From Actinomadura fibrosa (lineage in GTDB: Bacteria > Actinomycetota > Actinomycetes > Streptosporangiales > Streptosporangiaceae), in the NCBI RefSeq assembly GCF_900659615.1, contig NZ_CAACUY010000062.1, forward strand, positions 1-43,177: DNA of 43,177 bases, read 5' to 3'. Each line of letters starts with the position of its first letter. Position 1 is the stretch's first letter. The position numbers were made by a program, and so were the translations under genes. The notes below the pieces were generated by a model. That model made no database searches. It saw nothing but the letters and a program-made list of their open reading frames with translations, and had not been told where the DNA came from. Positions 20,401-26,265 of this stretch are shown here, piece after piece.

Positions 20401-23400
20401 GGCGGCGCCCACGCGGGCGCCGCGCCGTCGCGGCGGGCCAGGTAGGCGGTGATGAGGTCGCGGGCGAGCGGCGCCATCGACCAGCCGTCCCCCGCGATGT
20501 GGTGCAGGACGATCAGCAGCAGGTGCTCGTCCGGGGCGAGGCGGTACAGGTGGGCGCGGAGCGGCGGCTCCTTCGCCAGGTCGAACCCGCGGGTGGCGTC
20601 CGCGAACAGCGCCGCGAGCGGGTCGCCGACGATCTCGCCTGTGGTCAGGACGGGCTCGGCCTCGTCCACGCCGAGAATGATCTGGCAGGGCTCGCCGTCG
20701 GCGTCGCCGAACAGCGTCCGCAGCGGCTCGTGCCGGGCGACGACGTCGCGGAGCGCCGCGCGCATCGCGTCCTCGTCGAGGGCGCCGGTGAGGCGCAGCG
20801 GGATCGGCAGGTTGTAGGTGGCCGTCGGCCCTTCGAGCCGGTTCAGGAACCAGAGCCGCTCCTGCGCGTGCGACACCGGCAGCGGGTCGGGGCGCGGGTC
20901 GGCCGGCACCAGCGCGGGGCGCACCGGCTCCGCGGAGGCGGCGGCGATGTACGCGGCGAGCCCGGCGACCGTCGGCGTCTCGAACAGCGCCCGGACGGGC
21001 AGTTCCACGCCGAGCGCGGCGCGGGCCCGGGACACGACCCGGGTGGCCTTGAGGGAGTCGCCGCCGTGGTCGAAGAACCCGTCGTCCACGCCGACGCGCT
21101 CGACGCCGAGCACGTCCGCGAAGATCCCGCAGAGGATCTCCTCGCGGGCGTCGCGCGGCCCCCGGCTCCCCGCGGACGCGGCGAAGTCGGGCGCGGGCAG
21201 CGCGGCGCGGTCGAGCTTGCCGTTCGGGGTGAGCGGCATCGCGTCCAGCACGACGACCGCGAGGGGCACCATGTAGTCGGGCAGCGTCCGCGCCACGAAC
21301 GCGCGGAGCGCCGCCGGGTCGCGGCCGCCGACGGTGTAGCCGACGAGGACGGTGTCGCCCGCCGCGTCCTCGCGCGCGACGACGACGCTCTGCGTCACCT
21401 CGGGGTGCGCAGCGAGCGCGGCCTCGATCTCGCCCAGCTCGATGCGGAACCCGCGGACCTTCACCTGGTGGTCCAGCCGGCCCAGGTACTCGATGTTCCC
21501 CGCCGCGTTCCAGCGGACGAGGTCGCCGGTGCGGTACATCCGGGCGCCCGGCCGCCCGAACGGGCACGCCACGAACCGGTCGGCGCTGAGGCCCGGCCGG
21601 TTCAGGTAGCCGCGGGCCAGGCCGTCCCCGGTGACGTACAGCTCGCCGGGCACGCCGACGGGCACCGGCCTCAGCCGGGCGTCCAGCACGTACGCGCGGG
21701 TGTTGGCCATCGGGCGGCCGATCGGCGCGACGCCCTCGGCGTTGCCGTCGTCGTACCAGCCCGTCACGAAGATCGTCGCTTCGGTGGGGCCGTAGATGTT
21801 GGAGATCCGCGCGTCCGGCAGCAGCGCCCGGATGTCCCGGACGAGCCGCGGCGGCAGCGCCTCGCCGCCGAGCGCCACGTCGCCCACGTCGAGGCGCAGG
21901 CCGCCGCGCGCCAGCAGCACCGCGACGGCGGACGGGACGCCGCTGACCAGCGTCCCGGACCAGCCGCCGCGCTCGGCGACCTCCAGCAGGTCGCGGACGA
22001 CCTCGATCTCGCCGCCGAGGGTGAGCGGCACCAGCCACTCGAACACCGACACGTCGAAGTTCAGCGACGTCGAGAACAGGACGCGCGCCATCCGCTCCGC
22101 GCCCCACCCGGCGACGGACTCGGCGCAGAAGTCCACGACGTTGGCCTGGGAGATGACGACGCCCTTGGGGCGGCCCGTCGAACCCGACGTGTAGATGACG
22201 TAGGCCGCGTTCCCCGGGTGCAGCGGCCGGACGCGGTCGGCGTCGGCCGGGTTCCGGTCGGGGTGGCCGCTCAGGTCCACCTCGTCCAGCAGGACGCGCG
22301 GCGTCGCGCCGGGCAGGTCCGCGCCCGCGGTCGTGATGGCGCAGGCGGGCGCCGCGTCCGCCAGCATGAACGCGAGCCGGTCCGGCGGGTAGGCCAGGTC
22401 GACCGGCAGGTACGCCGCGCCGGCCTTCAGCACCGCCAGCGCCGCCACCACCAGGTCGGCGTTCCGCGGCAGCGCGAGCGCGACGAGGTCCTCCGGCCCG
22501 ACGCCCCGCGCGATCAGCAGGTGCGCCAGCCGGTTGGCGCGCTCGTTCAGCTCCCGGTACGTCAGCGCCTCGCCGCGGTGGACGACCGCGCGGGCGTCCG
22601 GGGTGCGGGCGGCCTGCGCCTCGAACAGGTCCGCGACGACGGCAGGCTCGACGGGCAGGTCCGTCGCGTTCCAACGGTCCAGGACGAGCGCGCGCTCCTC
22701 CTCGTCCAGCAGCTCCACGTCGCCGATCGGCGTCGACGGGTCCACCTCGCCGAGCGTCCGCAGCAGCCGGACGTAGCGCTCCTGGTGCGCGGCGACCTCC
22801 CCCTCGGTGTAGAGGGCGGGGTTCGCCTCGAAGTCGATCCGCGTCCCGGCGCCGTCGAGGTTGTCGTAGATGTTGATCGACAGGTCCTCGACCGGCCCGG
22901 TGGTGATGGCGTGCATCCGCCCGGGCGTGCCGGCGAAGTCCAGCCGGTAGTCGAACGCCATGATGTTGATGACCGGGCCGTACAGCCGCCGCTGCTCGCC
23001 GAGCAGCTTCAGGTCGCGCAGCAGGTCCTCGCGCCGGTAGCGCTGGTGCCGCAGCGCCCGCGCGGTCGCCCGCGTCACCGTCCGCACCAGCTCGTCCACG
23101 GTCATGTCCGGGCGGACCGTGACGCGCAGCGGCATCACCGACGACAGCATCGCCGGCGTCTCCAGCGCCAACCGCGTCGCCCTCCCGGTGACGGCGAGGC
23201 CCAGGATGACGTCCTCGGTGCCGGTCATCCGCGCCACGTACGCGGCCGTCGCCGCGAGCGCCAGGCCCGGCGCCGCGGTGCGCAGCCGCCGCGCCCCCGC
23301 CGCCAGCGCGGCGCTCTCCTCCGCCGGGATCACCGTGATCCGGCTCAGGTAGTCCGCGGCCGGCGGGGCCATCTCGTCCGCCAGGCTGACCGCGACCGGC

Positions 23401-24008
23401 CGGTCGGCGAACCGCTCCGTCCAGTAGGCGCGGTCCCGCTCGAACTTCTCCGACTCCCGGTACGCGGCCTCCTCCGCGAGCAGCCTCCGGTACGAGCCGT
23501 GCATCTTCGGCTCGTACTCGCCGCCGTTCGCGAGCGTCGTGTAGATCTCGGCGGCGCGGTGGCTCACCAGCGGCCCGCAGAAGCCGTCCTGGAGCGCGTG
23601 GTGGACGCGGATGAACCACCAGTGCAGGTCGGGCCCGAGCCGCAGCAGCGCCGTCCGCCACAGCGGGTCGGAGTCCAGCGGCAGCGGCTCGGCCATCCGC
23701 TCCTTCACCCAGGCGCGCGCGGCGGCGCGCGGGTCCGGCTCCCCGCTCAGGTCGACGAGCGGGATCGTGGCCTTCGGATCCGGGTTCAGCACCTGGAAGG
23801 GGACGCCGTCCCGCTCGACGAAGCGGACATGCAGCGACTCGCCCTCGTGCGCGGCGATGCGCGCGACCCGGTCGAACAGCTCGTGGTCGACCGGCCCCTC
23901 GATCTCGATGTACAGCGCGATGTGGATCGGCGTTTCCGGGGCCAGCTGCTGCGCGTACCAGACGCTCTGCTGCGCGGCCGAAAGGGGAACGTGCTCAGTG
24001 GACGACAT
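14412..24008 (-). CDS. NRPS, modules 1-3: C-A-T, C-[A core absent]-T, C-A-T-E
   Basis: A protein of 3198 residues. C1 (about 1-430, HHALQDG) has the FDYRLDF and GPVEDLSI features seen in first-position C domains that take an acyl or aryl group. A1 (about 440-935) has a code near D-V-F-S-A-G-I-I-F, unassigned. T1 is FFDHGGDSL (Ser985). C2 (about 1043-1470, HHIAGDGWS) is followed not by an adenylation core but by a Pro/Ala linker (about 1492-1507) and only the last part of an A domain (1508-1567, LVAYVV to NGKVDTKAL, A10 Lys1558). T2 follows (LGGNSL, Ser1614), then C3 (about 1677-2110), A3 (A10 near 2603, code D-F-W-N-V-G-M-V-H, threonine), T3 (near 2657) and E (about 2700-3150, HHLVVDGVSW). 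The ATG at 24008 is preferred; GGGAAAG lies about 9 bases upstream, and a TTG just before it is the only alternative. The missing core appears to be supplied by the lone protein at 24497-26020. Confidence 0.96.
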   Translation of the reverse strand: MSSTEHVPLSAAQQSVWYAQQLAPETPIHIALYIEIEGPVDHELFDRVARIAAHEGESLHVRFVERDGVPFQVLNPDPKATIPLVDLSGEPDPRAAARAWVKERMAEPLPLDSDPLWRTALLRLGPDLHWWFIRVHHALQDGFCGPLVSHRAAEIYTTLANGGEYEPKMHGSYRRLLAEEAAYRESEKFERDRAYWTERFADRPVAVSLADEMAPPAADYLSRITVIPAEESAALAAGARRLRTAAPGLALAATAAYVARMTGTEDVILGLAVTGRATRLALETPAMLSSVMPLRVTVRPDMTVDELVRTVTRATARALRHQRYRREDLLRDLKLLGEQRRLYGPVINIMAFDYRLDFAGTPGRMHAITTGPVEDLSINIYDNLDGAGTRIDFEANPALYTEGEVAAHQERYVRLLRTLGEVDPSTPIGDVELLDEEERALVLDRWNATDLPVEPAVVADLFEAQAARTPDARAVVHRGEALTYRELNERANRLAHLLIARGVGPEDLVALALPRNADLVVAALAVLKAGAAYLPVDLAYPPDRLAFMLADAAPACAITTAGADLPGATPRVLLDEVDLSGHPDRNPADADRVRPLHPGNAAYVIYTSGSTGRPKGVVISQANVVDFCAESVAGWGAERMARVLFSTSLNFDVSVFEWLVPLTLGGEIEVVRDLLEVAERGGWSGTLVSGVPSAVAVLLARGGLRLDVGDVALGGEALPPRLVRDIRALLPDARISNIYGPTEATIFVTGWYDDGNAEGVAPIGRPMANTRAYVLDARLRPVPVGVPGELYVTGDGLARGYLNRPGLSADRFVACPFGRPGARMYRTGDLVRWNAAGNIEYLGRLDHQVKVRGFRIELGEIEAALAAHPEVTQSVVVAREDAAGDTVLVGYTVGGRDPAALRAFVARTLPDYMVPLAVVVLDAMPLTPNGKLDRAALPAPDFAASAGSRGPRDAREEILCGIFADVLGVERVGVDDGFFDHGGDSLKATRVVSRARAALGVELPVRALFETPTVAGLAAYIAAASAEPVRPALVPADPRPDPLPVSHAQERLWFLNRLEGPTATYNLPIPLRLTGALDEDAMRAALRDVVARHEPLRTLFGDADGEPCQIILGVDEAEPVLTTGEIVGDPLAALFADATRGFDLAKEPPLRAHLYRLAPDEHLLLIVLHHIAGDGWSMAPLARDLITAYLARRDGAAPAWAPPPVQYADYAVWQRELLGSEDDPDSLAARQLAHWRDALAGLPAEIALPADRPRPERASYRGGQVAFAVPADVAEGLRTLARDHQVSVFMVLQAALAALLTRLGAGTDVPIGSPVAGRTDAALDDLVGVFVNTLVLRTDTSGDPAFAELLARVRETDLAAYAHQDVPFERLVEVLNPVRSLARHPLFQVMLTLQNNPEASVELPGLNVAVEPVDPGVAKFDLEFLLEDSRTEPGALAGTLEYALDLFDRGTAERLAGWFRDVLEAAVATGGAVTVEGLDLPGAEERRAAALAPAPLPAPAPAEAGPGVKRLVAYVVAAPGETVDPEELRAHVRESLPEAMVPAAVVVLDALPLTPNGKVDTKALPRPELAPAAGTAYRAPAGPREEAVAAVFAGLLGVDRVGADDDFFALGGNSLIAMRVVGRVRRALGVELPVRALFEAPTVAGLAARLDGLLDGPGGEPDRPALERRERPAVVPPSYAQQRLWFLNRFEGPSATYNMPAAIRIRGALDVAALRAAIGDLVERHETLRTVLPDSGGVPRQLVLDAAAARPELEITETGEAELPMRLAMAAGYAFDISAEPPLRAHLFRVGPEEHVALLLMHHVGGDGWSMAPLARDLITAYAARAEGREPDWAPLPVQYADYTLWQQELLGSEDDPDSLVYRQIAYWRDALAGLPEELPIPADRPRPEQATYRGATARFRLGTDVRDRLLGLARDTGASAFMVAQAAFAALLTRLGAGTDVPIGSPIAGRTDEALDDLVGMFVNMLVFRTDTSGDPSFRDLVARVKETDLAAYAHQDVPFERLVEVLNPPRHLGRHPLFQIGLTFQNNPEARLELPGFSAVLEPLHAGVSRFDLLMILTERPDGFDGELEYALDRYDPATAERLIARFERYLSALLADPDAPIGAADVLAAEERAAILGHWAGRRAEPVERATIPALFEAQAAASPDALAVTFEGVSWTYGEVNARANRLARHLVDRGVGPEQFVALALPRSADLVVAILAVLKAGAAYVPIDPDYPADRIAYMVEDAKPVLTLGPDDLDAAGYADTDLGVEISPDHPAYVIYTSGSTGRPKGVVIPHQNVVRLLRSTEQWFDFGPDDVWTLFHSYAFDFTVWELWGSLLYGGRLVVVPYLTSRSPEEFLRLLEAERVTVLNQTPSAFYQLMAADRENPGADLALRYVVFGGEALELGRLEDWYSRHAENAPTLVNMYGITETTVHVSYIALDRATAATASGSVIGTGIPDLRVYVLDGRLQPVPPGVTGELYVAGAGLARGYLNRPGLSAERFVADPYGEPGTRMYRTGDVGRWLDDGRLEYLGRSDQQVQLRGFRIEPGEIEAVLARHEAVRDVAVVVRDGRLVAYVAGEGTDSVIDSAELRRFAGAELPDHMVPAVVVELEALPLTVNGKLDRAALPDPGLSAKVSSRAPRTAQEEILAGLVAEVLNLERVGIDDGFFDLGGDSIIAIQLVSRARRSGLVITPREVFQHQTVEELAAVARPAGEDERIEAEPPGAGVGPVPVTPIVAWLRDRVGGDASLIAGFHQSMLLRTPPDLGADRLAAALQTLLDHHDVLRLRLDVEDGAWQPVVRPPGAVDAAPLVTRVDTGGMDPDKLAAVVAEQAAAARDRLDPVAGTVAQLVWFDAGRDQGRLLVVLHHLVVDGVSWRFLLPDLVTAWAGGELEPVPTSFRRWAQRLTTAVPDADELEDWLDIADGPDQRLAARPLDPRADIAARARSLSVELPADVTGPLLTDVPAAFHGRANDVLLTGLALAVAQWRRHRGGRGTGVLVDLEGHGRDDTVPGADLSRTAGWFTTIHPVRVDAGAADWAEVRSGGPAAGAALKNVKEQLRAVPPGTGYGLLRYCGGDPDGELAELPPAQIAFNYLGRIAPGAEGSDWSVAPEEPLPGEDPRMPAAHVLEVNAVTRDLPGGPVLSATWTWPGGLLDEDAVRELADAWADALRGLVAHVAAAADDGAAAGGFTPSDLLVDLDQNEIDKLQSAWRNQH
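14424..14428 (-). promoter_or_regulatory. Ribosome binding site fixing the TTG start of the second NRPS
   Basis: On the minus strand this reads GGAGG, eight bases before the TTG at 14415-14413. It lies within the last codons of the preceding synthetase gene, whose TGA stop overlaps the TTG by two bases. The site favours TTG over the in-frame GTG at 14430 and indicates coupled translation, which would keep the two synthetases near equal amounts. Confidence 0.6.
16657..17634 (-). repeat. Threonine adenylation-domain repeat, copy in module 3
   Basis: Partner of 8930-9907, at a 7727-base offset. Both copies encode the same pocket residues and sit in modules that end with an epimerisation domain. 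The stretch contains A/T-ending codons (around 17386-17500 and the matching 9659-9773) that are rarer in the neighbouring domains, so the core may have been acquired and then copied. Confidence 0.85.
19308..19487 (-). other. Orphan C-terminal piece of an adenylation domain in module 2
   Basis: Encodes residues 1508-1567 of the first synthetase: VKRLVAYVV, a helical segment, VVVLDALPLTPNGK (A10 Lys1558) and the lead into the carrier domain. In a normal A domain this stretch follows A9 (the LGEIEAVL helix) and the next strand. Here nothing from A1 to A9 precedes it; the condensation domain and a Pro/Ala linker come directly before. The piece is well conserved, including the A10 lysine, and the distance from that lysine to the carrier serine (56 residues) is normal. 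This speaks against simple decay. Confidence 0.85.
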
Positions 24009-24496
24009 CAAGCGGTACTTTCCCGGTCGAAGGGGTTGCTTCAGTGCTCGGCATCGGTGCCGGGAAGGCGCCGGCGGGCAGAAATCCAGAAGGAATTGAC
24101 CACGAATCGATCGGTTGTCCCCGTCCCCTTTCCCCGAGTTCCCGCCGGGAACGCGGACGCGGCCGCGTGATCCCCCGGGAGACGGACGCGCCGTGGCCCC
24201 AGTGACACAGAGCGGCGCCGCTTTCCGCCCTCGACCGGACCCCGCCCCCTCGACCTACGCCCTACTCAGGAGTAGCGGGAGCACAGTTAACCAGCCTGTC
24301 ACATGGCTCGCAATCCCCTCGAAAGTAGAACTTGACCCCGCTAATTGCTCACAGGAGTGACAAAACTCCCGGGCGCAAGGGGGCACGCTCCGCCGCTCGA
24401 CGCTCACCCAGTGACAAAGGTTGGCAACGCGATCCGCCCAACCCGATCACGCTGCGTCACACGTCCTCGTCGCGGCGCCGCGGCCGGCCGCCGGCG
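24009..24496 (-). promoter_or_regulatory. 488-bp gene-free leader upstream of the synthetase operon
   Basis: No supported gene lies here: the frames through it lack family resemblance and ribosome sites. It is less GC-rich than its surroundings, especially 24281-24370. It holds a perfect palindrome (24262-24275), a second hairpin GTTCCC-GCC-GGGAAC (24138-24152), and four copies of GTGACA/TGTCAC (24202, 24297, 24357, 24411), of which three extend to AGTGACA followed by A or C. The GC-rich self-complementary stretch at 24473-24496, just after the stop of the lone A gene, may terminate that transcript. The synthetase operon therefore probably has its own regulated promoter here. I see no iron-box-like sequence. 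Confidence 0.55.
24262..24275. promoter_or_regulatory. Palindromic candidate operator CTACTCAGGAGTAG
   Basis: Perfect inverted repeat of two 6-base arms (CTACTC / GAGTAG) around AG, about 250 bases upstream of the first synthetase start. ACT...AGT-type dyads are bound by several NarL/LuxR-type regulators; that link is by analogy only, and no such regulator is encoded in the window. Confidence 0.4.
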
Positions 24497-26020
24497 TCAC
24501 CCGGCGGGGTACTCGTGCACGACCACCGCCGCGGCCCGCACCGCCGGATGCCGCTGCAACACCGCCTCGATCTCGCCCAGCTCCATCCGGACGCCCGAGA
24601 TCTTGACCTGCCGGTCCACCCGTCCGAGGTACTGGAGCGTCGGCCGGTCCTCGCCGCCCGCCCCGGCCGGCAGCAGCCGCACCGCGTCGCCCGTCCGGTA
24701 GAGCCGCCCGGTCGGGGACTCGCCGAACGGGTCCCGGTAGAACGCCTCCCGCGTCCGCTCGTCGTCGCCCAGGTAGCCGCGCCCGACGACCACGCCGCCG
24801 ACGAACAGCTCCCCCGTCTCCCCCACGTCGCAGGCGGTCCAGCCCTCGTCCGCGCCGTCCTCGGGCGCGCGCAGCACGTACAGGCGCGCGTTGACGACGG
24901 GCGTCCCGATCGGCAGCCGCAGCAGCTCCAGGTCCCCGGCGGTCACCGTGTGGTGCGTGACGTCGTCGGAGCACTCGGTGGGCCCGTAGGCGTTCAGCAG
25001 CCGGGCGTGCGGCATGGCCTCCAGCCAGCGCCGCGACAGCTCGGCGGGCAGCTCCTCACCGGTGGCGATCATCCAGCGGAGCCCGCCCAGCGAGCCCGCC
25101 GGGGCCTCCCCGAGATCGTCCAGCAGGTGCCTGACCATGGTCGGGACGAGCTCGACGATCGTGATCCCCTGTTCGTCGACCGCCCGCGCGAACGCCGCCG
25201 GATCGTGGCCGACCTCGTCCCCGATCACGTCCACGCGCCCGCCGACGAGCAGCGGGCACAGCATCTGCCACACCGAGATGTCGAAGCCGAGCGGCGCCGT
25301 CTGCGCCACCACGTCGTCGCCGGTCAGCCCCAGGTCGATGATCTTGGCCCACAGGTGGTTGACCATCCCCTGGTGCTCGACGACCGCGCCCTTCGGGCGG
25401 CCCGTCGACCCCGAGGTGAACAGGACGTAGCGGGGCCGGTCGAGCGACGCGAGGCGCGGCGCGCCCCGCCACGGCTCCAGGCCGTCCGCGCCGGCGACCG
25501 GCACCACGCGGCACCCCGCCTCCGCGGCCCCCTCCAGCAGCGCCGGCGCCGGCTCCCCCCGGTCCACCAGCAGCAGCACCCCGGCCCCGGCCTGGCCGAG
25601 GACGTCGCGGACCCGTCCCGCGGGCCACGTCTCGTCCGCGGGCACGTACAGGGCGCCGACCAGCTCGATCGCCAGGAACGCCGCGACCACGGCGGCGCTG
25701 CGCCCGCCGCCGACGCCGACGACCGTCCCCGGCCGCACGCCCTCCCGCTCCAGCAGCGCGGCGATCCGGCGCGCCTCCGCGGCCAGCTCGCCGTACGACA
25801 GCGACCGGTCCCGGTCGGTCACCGCGGGCCGGTCCCGCTCGGCCGCGAACCGCTCGACCCGGGTGATGACCGGATCCGCCAGATCGAGGTCCCGCTCGCG
25901 CAGCATCCCGTGCCGGACGGCCAGCTCGCGCGCCCGCCCGGCCTCGTCCGCCGGGACCGCGAGCGCGGGAAGGCCGTCCAGGGGCAGCAGCCGGTCCAGG
26001 GCGGATCCGCCAGAGATCAT
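24497..26020 (-). CDS. Lone adenylation protein lacking the A10 end (split A domain, core half)
   Basis: A protein of 507 residues. An N-terminal lead of about 60 residues is followed by motifs A1 to A9: FTSGSTGRPKG (201-211), FDISVWQM (246-253), NAYGPTE (353-359), YRTGD (451-455), the hinge GRVDRQVKISG (476-486) and LGEIEAVL (491-498). It then ends after one more strand at VVVHEYPAG, so the rest of the C-terminal subdomain with the catalytic A10 lysine is absent, and there is no carrier domain. No continuation exists in the other frames after the stop. The pocket residues (hand alignment) are Asp247, Ile248, Trp251, Glu290, Ile318, Thr320, Ala354, Asp362, Asp363: acidic, as expected for a diamino acid. 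The ATG at 26020 has GGAGAG 5 bases upstream. It is divergent from the Dap genes. The missing end matches the orphan piece in module 2 of the first synthetase. Without it the protein would be expected to adenylate poorly. Confidence 0.9.
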   Translation of the reverse strand: MISGGSALDRLLPLDGLPALAVPADEAGRARELAVRHGMLRERDLDLADPVITRVERFAAERDRPAVTDRDRSLSYGELAAEARRIAALLEREGVRPGTVVGVGGGRSAAVVAAFLAIELVGALYVPADETWPAGRVRDVLGQAGAGVLLLVDRGEPAPALLEGAAEAGCRVVPVAGADGLEPWRGAPRLASLDRPRYVLFTSGSTGRPKGAVVEHQGMVNHLWAKIIDLGLTGDDVVAQTAPLGFDISVWQMLCPLLVGGRVDVIGDEVGHDPAAFARAVDEQGITIVELVPTMVRHLLDDLGEAPAGSLGGLRWMIATGEELPAELSRRWLEAMPHARLLNAYGPTECSDDVTHHTVTAGDLELLRLPIGTPVVNARLYVLRAPEDGADEGWTACDVGETGELFVGGVVVGRGYLGDDERTREAFYRDPFGESPTGRLYRTGDAVRLLPAGAGGEDRPTLQYLGRVDRQVKISGVRMELGEIEAVLQRHPAVRAAAVVVHEYPAG

Positions 26021-26265
26021 TATTACTCTCCGTGATGTAGGACTTCTCCACCGTCATCGCAATGAAAGCGGAGGGCATAGCTTATGTCGGGAGCCGTCCA
26101 GAAGCGTCGGTGATTGCTGGTATTCAACACTACTGACGGGTAAGTCGGGGTTGCGGGGGAAGATGGCCGAAGGTAGCGTGATCCTCCGCCATGGCGGTAG
26201 CACGACGCGCCCGCGGCGAACTCGGGGAAGATGAGTGAATTGTTCTTTCATTCAAGGGTGACAGC
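26021..26265. promoter_or_regulatory. Divergent promoter region between the lone A gene and the Dap genes
   Basis: A 245-bp region between divergent starts, with lower GC than its flanks. It should hold promoters for the lone adenylation gene (left) and the sbnA-like gene (right). A weak dyad TGAAT-N9-ATTCA lies at 26236-26254 just upstream of the sbnA ribosome site. I see no consensus -35/-10 pair and no IdeR/DmdR-like iron box. The short frame 26054-26251 on the minus strand has no recognisable content. Confidence 0.5.

Noticed and set aside
14415..24170. Very long open frame on the plus strand opposite the first synthetase (also 2570-7048, 8005-11376, 12289-14781)
   Set aside because: These are antisense shadows of high-GC NRPS genes, with Arg/Val/Gly/His-rich sequence, no domains, and codon third positions opposite to the real frame.
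24012..24496. A frameshifted or lost C-terminal end of the lone adenylation protein after 24497
   Set aside because: I read the other frames beyond the stop: none gives an LVAYVV-like strand or an NGK motif, and the region has the composition of a regulatory gap. The end at residue 507 appears genuine.
2678..26020. Identity with the Dap-containing Actinomadura peptide GE23077 or with laspartomycin-type lipopeptides
   Set aside because: As I remember them these have seven and eleven residues with other building blocks. Six modules and the codes here do not match.
26054..26251. A 65-residue minus-strand frame in the divergent promoter region
   Set aside because: No family resemblance, poor ribosome site, and it lies across the region expected to hold two promoters.
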